NCBI GenBank assembly: GCA_026389955.1
Contig: JAPLGY010000397.1
Location: 1-8,745, forward strand
Reading direction: 5' to 3'
DNA length: 8,745 bases
DNA from: Caldilinea sp.
GTDB lineage: Bacteria > Chloroflexota > Anaerolineae > Caldilineales > Caldilineaceae
In this document: piece by piece, positions 1 through 5,433 of the stretch
Position numbering within the stretch: the first letter of the stretch is position 1
Layout of the letters: each line of letters begins with the position of its first letter
Made by a program: the position numbers and the translations under genes
The notes under the pieces: generated by a model
Seen by the model: the letters and a program-made list of their open reading frames with translations, nothing else
The model's database searches: none
What the model was told of the DNA's origin: nothing

Positions 1-2
1 AG

Positions 3-914
3 CTGACCGAGCGTTCTCCGAAGAATTGGCGCACGGCGACCGTGGGCACGATGTGGACGGCGATGATTTTGTCTACGATCGTGGCGAGCCTTGTGCTTTC
101 GCGGATGTTGGCGGTGGACCCATCCCAGTCTGGCATCTACACTGCTTTCGGGGCCATCTGGCTGGTGGCCACGCTCTGTGTATTGGTTGGGGCGGCTGGG
201 GTCGAACCGGTGACGGGCGGGCGAGTGGTGCAGAACACGTCGAGCAACCCGGCGGTGGCGTTGCGGGCTTTGGCGCACAACCCGACGGCGCGGCGCTTCT
301 TTGTCTATCTGCTGCTCATTCTGGTGGGGATCCGGGCGCAGGATGTGCTGTTGGAGCCTTACGCTGCCGACACGTTGGGGATGTCGATGAGCGAGACGAC
401 TCGTCTGGAGGCGGTCTGGGGGGGGGGGGTGTTCATCACGCTGCTGGGGGGATTGGCGCTGGTGCGGCAGTTTGGCAAGCGTGCCAACGCCTATGCTGGC
501 AGCAGCGTGGCGATCGTGGCTTTTTTGTTGATCGTGGTGGCGGGGGTTGTCGGCAACGTCTTCTTTTTTCAGGCTTCTGTCTTTTTGTTGGGGTTGGGGA
601 GCGGTCTGATGACGGTCAGCAACCTCAGTTTCATGTTGGATTTGACGGTGCCGCAAAATGTTGGGCTCTACATTGGGGCTTGGGGTGTGGCCAATTTTGT
701 CGCCCAGTCTGCGGGCACTGTTGCGGGCGCTTTGCTGCGTGATCTGGCTTTTTATCTGACCGGCGACATCCGTCTCGGCTACATCACAGTCTTTGGGCTT
801 GAGATCGTCGGTCTGGCGGTGTCGCTGTTGTTGTTTCGCAAGATCTCGGTTGAAGCCTTCCAGCGCGACGCCCGCCTTGAAGTGGTCGACGTGTTGGCGC
901 TGGCGAGGGACTGA
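3..914 (+). CDS. PucC/BCH-family MFS transporter, 5'-truncated by the window edge
   Basis: The frame is open from base 3 to a TGA at 912-914 (303 residues visible). PucC-family proteins are usually well over 400 residues, so roughly the first third lies upstream. The product is an inner-membrane protein with several hydrophobic helices (for example LLGGLAL, VAIVAFLLIVVAGVVG and VFLLGLGSGLM). The family signature QDVLLEPYAADTLGMS (first codon at 339) followed by SETT is clear, as are the later GLYIGAWGVANF and YITVFGLE stretches. Known PucC proteins work in assembly of light-harvesting complexes or in bacteriochlorophyll transport. Homologues also occur in bacteria not known to be phototrophic, so the substrate here is unknown. 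The frame crosses an unbroken run of 12 G. The gene converges on the binding-protein lipoprotein gene and ends just before a strong hairpin. Family assignment is confident; function is not. Confidence 0.85.
   Translation: MTERSPKNWRTATVGTMWTAMILSTIVASLVLSRMLAVDPSQSGIYTAFGAIWLVATLCVLVGAAGVEPVTGGRVVQNTSSNPAVALRALAHNPTARRFFVYLLLILVGIRAQDVLLEPYAADTLGMSMSETTRLEAVWGGGVFITLLGGLALVRQFGKRANAYAGSSVAIVAFLLIVVAGVVGNVFFFQASVFLLGLGSGLMTVSNLSFMLDLTVPQNVGLYIGAWGVANFVAQSAGTVAGALLRDLAFYLTGDIRLGYITVFGLEIVGLAVSLLLFRKISVEAFQRDARLEVVDVLALARD
418..429 (+). repeat. G12 homopolymer inside the PucC-family gene
   Basis: Twelve consecutive G bases encode part of Trp, three Gly and the first base of Val. The reading frame is intact at this length. 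A tract of this length is prone to slippage during replication and to sequencing or assembly indels. Confidence 0.9.
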
Positions 915-927
915 TGGTTTTTTTGAA

Positions 928-958
928 GGCCGGCCCTTCGGCAGGGCCGGCCGGTTTT
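928..958 (+). terminator. Rho-independent-type terminator between convergent genes
   Basis: A perfect 10-bp inverted repeat (GGCCGGCCCT / AGGGCCGGCC) has a 5-base TCGGC loop. It is followed by GG and four T, and begins 14 bases after the PucC-family stop codon. It suits termination of the plus-strand gene. The minus-strand gene's TAA lies at 957-959, so its transcript also runs into the hairpin. On that strand the stem is followed by A rather than U, so any bidirectional action would be weak. Confidence 0.75.
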
Positions 959-3461
959 ACGGGGCGGTCTGGTAGCGGGCCACTGGCTGGCCGAGCCCGT
1001 TGAGCAGCGTCAGCTGGTCGTTTTCGACTGCATAGGCGGTGACTGTGCGCAGCGCGGCCAGATAGTGGGTCTCCTGGTCCATCAGGCCCTCTGGTTCGAC
1101 ACAAAATTTGCGTGTGCTCAGGGCTGGGTCGACCGTCAAGGTGCCCTGGTTGGCGGAATAGGAGGCTTGGTAGCGGTTGCAGCCCGCCGACCCGGCCAGC
1201 GTCCCGGCCTCGTCAAACTCCGCCGTGATCTGGCTGTTTGCCAGCAGAGTGCCCTCTGTTCCAGCGGAATCGATCAGCGTGTTCAACAGCCAGAGCTGCC
1301 CAAGCAGGGCTGGGTCGCCGGCTCTGGCGGTGCGGGCTGGCTGGGCAGGTGTGACAGCCGCCTGGACCGTCACCGTGACCTCAGCGGTGGCGGAGATCCC
1401 TTCCGAGCTGGTTGCGACCAGCTGATAGCGGTAGCTTCCTGCGGCGGTCAGACAGTTCTGGCCGCTGCCGGTGAAGGGGGCTTCGTCCAGAACTACGTTT
1501 TCGTCGCGCAGAATGTCGAGGGAGCGGACGTCGCCGCCCACATTCCAGGTCACTGCGACGCACTCATTGAGTGCAATCTCTGTGGGGGCGACGGCGAAGG
1601 TGTCGATCAGGGGTGCAGCCGGGGTCTCCTGGGGGGCAGTGCGCGCTGTTGTCTCGTCCACTGTGACAACCTGCTGGCGGGTATCGCTGCCGGCGGCGTC
1701 GGCGGCCTGGAGGGTGTAGGTGCGCACCCCGGCAGCGGGCGGGCAATCTTGCAGAGAGCCTTCCAGGGGCGCTTGAGCCCAAAGTTCGTCTTCATCTGCG
1801 GAGAGGAGGAGGGTGGGGGCGTCGCCGCTGACTCGCCAGGTAATCTCCACACAGGTGCCGAACGGAACCCGATCGTTGGGGACGACGGCAAAGAATTCGA
1901 TCTGGGCGCCGGTGCCGGCGAGCACGGCCACTGTGAGTGTTCGCACTTCTTCGCTGCCATCCTGTTTGACCACCCGCAGGGCATAGGTGGCCGTGCGTTC
2001 GGGGTACAGCGTCTGTTGGCCCTGGGGGGCGACTTCGTTGTTTTGCCAGTCGTCTCCTTGCTGGTAGAAGTAGACTGTGCGGGCGTTGTGCACGTCCCAG
2101 ACAAAAGAGACCGGCTGGCCGCGCGTGATCTGGTCGGTGTCAGCGTCGAAGAGGATTCCGGGCGCTGGGGTGGGGGTGGGGGCTGGGGTCGGGGTTGGGG
2201 ATCCGGCGACCTGGAGCCCGACCCGCAGCATCTGGCCGAAGGCCCGGTTCTGGCTGTTGTACAGCTCCCAGTGTGCCTGGTAGACGCCCGCCATCAGTGG
2301 GGCCACCAGCGGCGCAGACAGCTCATAGCTGGCGCCTGGGGGGACAGTGCCGCGTATCTGGATCGGGACGCTGCCCATGCTGGCTCCTGGGGCATTGCCG
2401 CGTGCAAAGGCGAAGTAATAGCTGCTGTCCCACGTGCAGGTGCCAATATTTTGGACCCGCCAGGATTTGGTGAAGGGCTGGCCGGGGAACATGACCGGCG
2501 GTCCTTGCATCGCGAGGTCGTCGTAGGTCAGGCTGGCAAGCCAGGCCAGGCCGTCGTAGCAATCTGGCTGGGTGGCCTGGGCGGGTGCGACCGCCTCTGT
2601 GGGCAGGGTGGGAAAATTCTCTGCGGCCAGGCCCAGGTACGCTTCGGCCAGGCGTGCCAGTTCGCCGCGGCCAGCCAGCGCGGCCAAGGCGCGGTTCAGC
2701 TGTTCGCGCAATTCGGACGAACCCTGGCGGACGGCGATCCCATAGCGCTGGGTATTCAGCCCCTGTCCCGCCAGGCGGGCTGTCTCCAGGTATGGCTGGG
2801 CAGGCAACAGGTCCAGCACCACGACATCGACCCGTTCTTTTGTCAGGTCTCGCACTGCGTCGCCGATATTGGCGTAGCGGATCAGGGCGAGCGGGGGGAT
2901 CAGCCCGGTGTCGACCAGCTCTTTTTTCAGCTGTTCTTCGTAGAGCGAGCCCAGCTGCACGGCGATGCGCAGGTTCTGTAGGTCCGCCATGCTGTTGACC
3001 GTCCACTCGCTGTCAGGGCGCGCCAGGTAGGCATCGGTCGAGACAAAGTAAGGAAGGCTGAAATCCAGCAAAGCTGCCCGTTCTGGGGTTTCTGAAAAAG
3101 CAGAGATCACGGCGTCCACCTGGCCGAGCGCCAGCGCCTGGCCCAGACCGTCGAAGGCCAGGTCGACGAACTGGATATCCAGCCCTAGTTCCTGGCCGAT
3201 CGCCCGCATCACGGCCGGGTCAAAGCCATCGATCTGGAATTTGGGGTCGTAAAATTCGAAGGGGGGGTAGTCGACTGCGACGCCGACGACCAGGACGCCC
3301 GCCTCAGCGACGGAGGGCCCATCCTGGGCGTGGGCGGCTTGCTCGCTGCGTGCGTCAGCGACCGGGCTGCAAGCCCCCAACAGCAGCACTGCCAAGGCAG
3401 CTGTCCAGGCAGCTGTCAAGACAGACAAACTCCAGGCAGGGCGTGGTGTCGGTCGCTTCAT
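957..3461 (-). CDS. Multidomain lipoprotein: periplasmic binding domain, NBR1-FW, three Ig-like domains, META domain
   Basis: This 834-residue protein starts at the ATG read from 3461, chosen because it is preceded by a Shine-Dalgarno (AAAGGA) and opens a classic lipoprotein signal. It has MKR near the start, a hydrophobic helix at about 13-29 and a lipobox LGAC with Cys31. An upstream in-frame start would add 39 residues and spoil the signal. Residues about 55-278 are an amino-acid-type solute-binding domain (SBP_bac_3; GVAVDYPPFEFYD, ISAFSETPERAALLDFS). Residues about 312-418 are an NBR1-FW domain (KSWRVQNIGTCTWDSSYYF, VYQAHWELY). A Pro/Thr-rich linker covers 421-434. Three Ig-like domains follow at about 436-515, 519-601 and 617-699; the last two each have a Cys pair. 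A META/HslJ-like domain ends the protein at about 718-831 (GSAGCNRYQASY, FCVEPEGLMDQETHYLAAL). It is probably anchored on the outer face of the membrane and binds a small ligand. No ABC permease or ATPase gene lies nearby, so import is not shown; sensing or envelope stress are alternatives. Confidence 0.88.
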   Translation of the reverse strand: MKRPTPRPAWSLSVLTAAWTAALAVLLLGACSPVADARSEQAAHAQDGPSVAEAGVLVVGVAVDYPPFEFYDPKFQIDGFDPAVMRAIGQELGLDIQFVDLAFDGLGQALALGQVDAVISAFSETPERAALLDFSLPYFVSTDAYLARPDSEWTVNSMADLQNLRIAVQLGSLYEEQLKKELVDTGLIPPLALIRYANIGDAVRDLTKERVDVVVLDLLPAQPYLETARLAGQGLNTQRYGIAVRQGSSELREQLNRALAALAGRGELARLAEAYLGLAAENFPTLPTEAVAPAQATQPDCYDGLAWLASLTYDDLAMQGPPVMFPGQPFTKSWRVQNIGTCTWDSSYYFAFARGNAPGASMGSVPIQIRGTVPPGASYELSAPLVAPLMAGVYQAHWELYNSQNRAFGQMLRVGLQVAGSPTPTPAPTPTPAPGILFDADTDQITRGQPVSFVWDVHNARTVYFYQQGDDWQNNEVAPQGQQTLYPERTATYALRVVKQDGSEEVRTLTVAVLAGTGAQIEFFAVVPNDRVPFGTCVEITWRVSGDAPTLLLSADEDELWAQAPLEGSLQDCPPAAGVRTYTLQAADAAGSDTRQQVVTVDETTARTAPQETPAAPLIDTFAVAPTEIALNECVAVTWNVGGDVRSLDILRDENVVLDEAPFTGSGQNCLTAAGSYRYQLVATSSEGISATAEVTVTVQAAVTPAQPARTARAGDPALLGQLWLLNTLIDSAGTEGTLLANSQITAEFDEAGTLAGSAGCNRYQASYSANQGTLTVDPALSTRKFCVEPEGLMDQETHYLAALRTVTAYAVENDQLTLLNGLGQPVARYQTAP
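2167..2200 (+). repeat. G-quadruplex-type tract (six runs of 4-5 G)
   Basis: Six G runs of 4, 5, 5, 4, 4 and 4 bases are separated by one or two bases, which fits the G-quadruplex consensus. The tract lies on the template strand of the lipoprotein gene and encodes its (TP)n(AP)n linker. It may simply reflect Pro codon use (CCC) in the linker, but it is a strong potential structure for polymerases. Confidence 0.7.
3395..3418. repeat. 12-bp tandem duplication in the signal-peptide coding region
   Basis: AGGCAGCTGTCC is followed directly by AGGCAGCTGTCA, so 11 of 12 bases are identical. It encodes the repeated TAAW/TAAL segment of the lipoprotein signal helix and is probably a small in-frame duplication lengthening the hydrophobic core. 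Confidence 0.7.
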
Positions 3462-3469
3462 CGGGTCGA

Positions 3470-3476
3470 TCCTTTC
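3470..3476 (-). promoter_or_regulatory. Ribosome binding site of the lipoprotein gene
   Basis: On the minus strand GAAAGGA lies 8 bases before the ATG at 3461. It is the main reason for choosing that start over the in-frame codon further upstream. Confidence 0.7.
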
Positions 3477-3499
3477 TGAGAGAGCGAATTGTTGTGAAA

Positions 3500-3529
3500 A
3501 GTATATCAGCAGAGCGGGGCAAACCCCAA
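3500..3529 (-). promoter_or_regulatory. Candidate sigma-70-type promoter for the lipoprotein gene
   Basis: Read on the minus strand, TTGGGG (3529-3524) and TATACT (3505-3500) are separated by 18 bases. The -10 matches five of six consensus bases; the -35 matches only TTG. It lies in the 95-bp gap after the ComEA-like gene and would give a leader of about 30 bases. The -35 is overlapped by short G4/C4 inverted repeats (3516-3537). The gene could also be cotranscribed with the ComEA-like gene. Confidence 0.4.
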
Positions 3530-3556
3530 TTGTCGGGGTCAGGTTCGCTGCGGAGT

Positions 3557-4132
3557 TTACGGGCCAACGACGACCCACTCTTGCAGCTGCTGGATCGTCG
3601 CGCTGCCAATTCCAGGCACACGATCCAGCTCGGCCACAGTGGCGTAGGGGCGGTTGGCGAGAATCGCCTGGGCTTTGGTGGCGCCGATGCCGGGCAGCGC
3701 CTCCAGCTCGGCTTGGGTTGCGGTGTTCAAGTCGACCAGCCCTCTGGCAGGCTGGGGGCTGTCGCTGGCCGGCGTCGACGGGGTGCCCGAAAGCCCGGCG
3801 GGAGGCAGGGCGCTGCTGGCCCCGAGCGCAGGCACATACACCTGTGCCCCATCAAAAAGCCGGGCCGCCTGGTTGAGCTGGAGAGCGTCTGCCTCCGCTG
3901 TCAGCCCCCCGGCAGCAGCCACAGCATCCACAACCCGGGCGCCGGGCGGCAGCAGCAGCACGCCCGGCTGGCGCACCGCACCGCCGACATCCACGACGAT
4001 CGGAGCCGGGGTCGGCGTGGCTGTCGGCACGGCTGTCAGGGTTGCCGTAGGTGGCGGCAAAAGCTGGATCGGAGCAGCTTCTGGACGGCGCCAGAAAAAA
4101 ACTGCTGTGCCCAAACACAGCGTGGCCGTCAA
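3557..4132 (-). CDS. ComEA-like protein (membrane segment, SLBB domain, helix-hairpin-helix); start uncertain
   Basis: The TAA stop is at 3557-3559. ComEA proteins bind DNA at the cell surface during natural transformation. From the TTG at 4132 there are 191 residues: a hydrophobic segment at about 1-14 (LTATLCLGTAVFFW), a Pro/Thr/Ala linker, an SLBB-type domain at about 45-104 (VVDVGGAVRQPGVLLLPPG), a second linker, and a paired helix-hairpin-helix domain at about 132-190 (LVDLNTATQAELEALPGIG, then VPGIGSATIQQL). That order matches ComEA. The start is a real problem. The frame stays open to 4411, with a GTG at 4348 and a TTG at 4411. The added residues are Cys-rich, and beyond about 4246 they lie antisense to mobile-element remnants, so only the conserved part is given. 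An ATG at 4238 in another frame opens a basic N-terminus, which would fit if there were an indel. No comEC gene is visible here. Confidence 0.75.
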   Translation of the reverse strand: MTATLCLGTAVFFWRRPEAAPIQLLPPPTATLTAVPTATPTPAPIVVDVGGAVRQPGVLLLPPGARVVDAVAAAGGLTAEADALQLNQAARLFDGAQVYVPALGASSALPPAGLSGTPSTPASDSPQPARGLVDLNTATQAELEALPGIGATKAQAILANRPYATVAELDRVPGIGSATIQQLQEWVVVGP

Positions 4133-4245
4133 CAGACGGCTGAAGCCCGGTTGCCAGACCGGAGGACCTCTGCTTGCCAGGCCTGTCGTCGATGCGCAGC
4201 AGCTTTTTGCCCGCGCTCTGACAACGCCGGGATGGCATGCCTGAG

Positions 4246-4290
4246 CCGTTACCCTTCGACAAGAATCAGGCTGAGCGCGCTCTTCGCATT
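4246..4290 (+). pseudogene. IS66-type transposase remnant (C-terminal motif only)
   Basis: The plus-strand frame here reads PLPFDKNQAERALRI. IS66-family transposases carry a highly conserved motif of the form PFDNNQAERxLR near the C-terminal part of the catalytic domain, and the match is interrupted by only one or two substitutions. Nothing recognisable as transposase flanks the motif, so at most about 15 codons survive. It is recognised from memory of the family motif; an alignment would be decisive. Confidence 0.5.
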
Positions 4291-4297
4291 TGGCTGC

Positions 4298-4369
4298 ATG
4301 GACGCGGCACGGGCGGAGAAGGCAGGCTTGCAGAACTTCACGCCGCACGCCATGCGCAGCCCCTCTTGA
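4298..4369 (+). pseudogene. Tyrosine recombinase (integrase) remnant around the HxxR box
   Basis: The plus-strand frame 4298-4369 reads MDAARAEKAGLQNFTPHAMRS and then stops at TGA 4367-4369. The segment AGLQNFTPHAMR matches the box II region of phage-type integrases (AGL.NFTPHxLRHT), including the conserved His and Arg. The match breaks immediately after Arg-Ser, and no catalytic Tyr region follows, so this is a fragment. It abuts the IS66-like fragment and ends only 14 bases before the stop codon of the adjacent EAD-like gene. Confidence 0.5.
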
Positions 4370-4382
4370 GAACGGCGTCCAC

Positions 4383-5186
4383 CTACTTGAGCTTGAACCG
4401 GTTGAGCACAAACTGCGTCACCGGCCCGGCAATGCCCACCAGCAGCGGCGTGCCGAACGTGCTGACGACGGCGGCGACTGCGCCCGGAACCAGATTCGCC
4501 AGACCATCCAAAATTCCGGCGATGCGCGAGTCGTCGGCGTCCTTGCCTTTGGCAAGTTCGGCCTTGAGCTTCTCGATCTCCTGCATGGCCGCAGCTTTTG
4601 TGGCGGCATCGACAGTACTCTGCTGCACAGCGGTCAGCACAGACGCAAGCGCCTGTGCAATCTCAGCGCCGTCGCCCCTGTCGCCCTGCACGGTCATGTC
4701 ACGTCCGACGAAGTGACCGCCGCCTGTATGGACGCTGCCGCCCACAACGGCCCCGCCACCTGTGTCGATCTTCGTTTCATTTCCCATGTTGATCTCCCCT
4801 CTCCCAAAGATATATTGGTCACGCATGGACACATTCGTGGCTTCAATCGTACCGATGCTGATACCACCGCCCTGTCCCGGCGTCCTCGCGGGAGCTTCCA
4901 GCAGGTCTCCGGTGTCCGGCGCATCGGCGTAGATGCGATAGGCCTGCTTGAGATCGCTTGCCCGTTCCTCTATCTCCCAACTGGCATTCTTGACGATCTC
5001 CTCCACTTTGCCGCGCTTGTGCGCTTCGAGCAGGATGCGCCACCAGTAGTCAGCCGCCGCGCCGTCTGCACTGATGTGCGCTGGGTTGACGACTGACTGT
5101 TCGACCAGCCGTTTCGCCTTCTCTTTGTCATCATAGAGTTCGGCAAGCAGCCGCCATAGGGCGATGAGGGCTTCTTTTTTGCTCAT
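4383..5186 (-). CDS. EAD-like adaptor protein with Gly-rich VGRD motif and hydrophobic C-terminus (candidate membrane effector)
   Basis: This 267-residue protein runs from an ATG at 5186 to a TAG at 4383-4385. Residues about 1-85 are helical with the pattern of effector-associated domains, small death-like adaptors of bacterial conflict systems (LLAELYDDKEKAKRLVEQ; WWRILLEAHKRGKVEEIV). Residues about 108-168 are Gly-rich with short alternating strands (IGTIEATNVSMRDQYIFG, then GGSVHTGGGHFVGRD), suggesting a small beta-solenoid. Residues 141-163 match the N-terminus of the divergent NACHT protein at 18 of 23 positions. Residues about 175-215 look coiled-coil (MQEIEKLKAELAKGK). Residues about 222-264 are largely hydrophobic (LVPGAVAAVVSTFG, PLLVGIAGPVTQFVL) and could insert in the membrane. 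No Shine-Dalgarno precedes the ATG. The gene is divergent from the NACHT gene and preceded by a strong promoter. The effector role is inferred, and the exact EAD subtype was not determined. Confidence 0.8.
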   Translation of the reverse strand: MSKKEALIALWRLLAELYDDKEKAKRLVEQSVVNPAHISADGAAADYWWRILLEAHKRGKVEEIVKNASWEIEERASDLKQAYRIYADAPDTGDLLEAPARTPGQGGGISIGTIEATNVSMRDQYIFGRGEINMGNETKIDTGGGAVVGGSVHTGGGHFVGRDMTVQGDRGDGAEIAQALASVLTAVQQSTVDAATKAAAMQEIEKLKAELAKGKDADDSRIAGILDGLANLVPGAVAAVVSTFGTPLLVGIAGPVTQFVLNRFKLK

Positions 5187-5221
5187 GGGTATCTATTGTT
5201 ACAGCACAAGGTTGGATACGA

Positions 5222-5256
5222 GCACCGCAAGCTGCGTTGGTTTGGTCTTGCGGTGC
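5222..5256 (-). promoter_or_regulatory. 10-bp inverted repeat in the leader of the EAD-like gene
   Basis: GCACCGCAAG (5222-5231) and CTTGCGGTGC (5247-5256) form a perfect 10-bp inverted repeat around a 15-base spacer. It sits just downstream of the predicted minus-strand start of transcription and about 35 bases before the ATG. There is no U tract after the stem on the minus strand, so it is not a simple terminator. It could be an mRNA hairpin or a protein-binding dyad. Confidence 0.65.
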
Positions 5257-5269
5257 AAAAGATAAGTTT

Positions 5270-5298
5270 AGTGTAGATTGTATTGTGGGAAATGTCAA
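5270..5298 (-). promoter_or_regulatory. Sigma-70-type promoter for the EAD-like gene
   Basis: Read on the minus strand, a perfect TTGACA -35 (5298-5293) is followed by 17 bases and TACACT (5275-5270). Predicted initiation near 5263 gives a leader of about 77 bases that contains the 10-bp inverted repeat. Confidence 0.65.
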
Positions 5299-5300
5299 CG

Positions 5301-5312
5301 GTTTTCAAAAAC
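5301..5312. promoter_or_regulatory. Small palindrome between the divergent promoters (candidate operator)
   Basis: GTTTT-CA-AAAAC is a perfect 5-bp inverted repeat with a two-base centre. It lies between the two outward-facing -35 elements (5293-5298 and 5330-5335), where one regulator could affect both genes. It is short and AT-rich, so chance is possible. Confidence 0.3.
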
Positions 5313-5329
5313 GAGGTCACGAATTTCTC

Positions 5330-5358
5330 TTGTTTTACCCTTTCGTCCATGGTACAAT
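5330..5358 (+). promoter_or_regulatory. Sigma-70-type promoter for the NACHT-FGE gene
   Basis: TTGTTT (5330-5335) and TACAAT (5353-5358) are separated by 17 bases. The -10 matches five of six consensus bases. Initiation near 5365 gives a leader of about 70 bases. No clear Shine-Dalgarno precedes the ATG at 5434. The whole divergent gap is 247 bases (5187-5433), and I see no further gene in it. Confidence 0.55.
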
Positions 5359-5433
5359 CAAGCCATGCTGCACCGAGGCGGCTGACCGTCTCCCTTTGCG
5401 GCGTCCGTCTCCAGACAACGAAGCAGATATCCA

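Noticed and set aside
1065..2981. Long open frame (638 codons) on the plus strand
   Set aside because: It is antisense to the lipoprotein gene, whose frame shows a signal peptide and several recognisable domains. The plus-strand translation shows no family signature and is explained by high G+C.
4250..4277. Resemblance to the dispersed repeat CTTCGACAAGCTCAGG seen in some Chloroflexota
   Set aside because: The match is imperfect (AAGAATCAGGC instead of AAGCTCAGG) and the same bases are better explained as the IS66-type PFDKNQAERALR coding remnant.
4296..4352. Possible small minus-strand gene starting at ATG 4354 with a GAGGGG upstream
   Set aside because: It would encode only about 34 residues with no family resemblance and lies antisense to the integrase-like remnant.
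5364..5384. Seven-codon upstream open frame (MLHRGG and stop) before the NACHT gene
   Set aside because: Its ATG coincides with the predicted transcription start and has no ribosome binding site.
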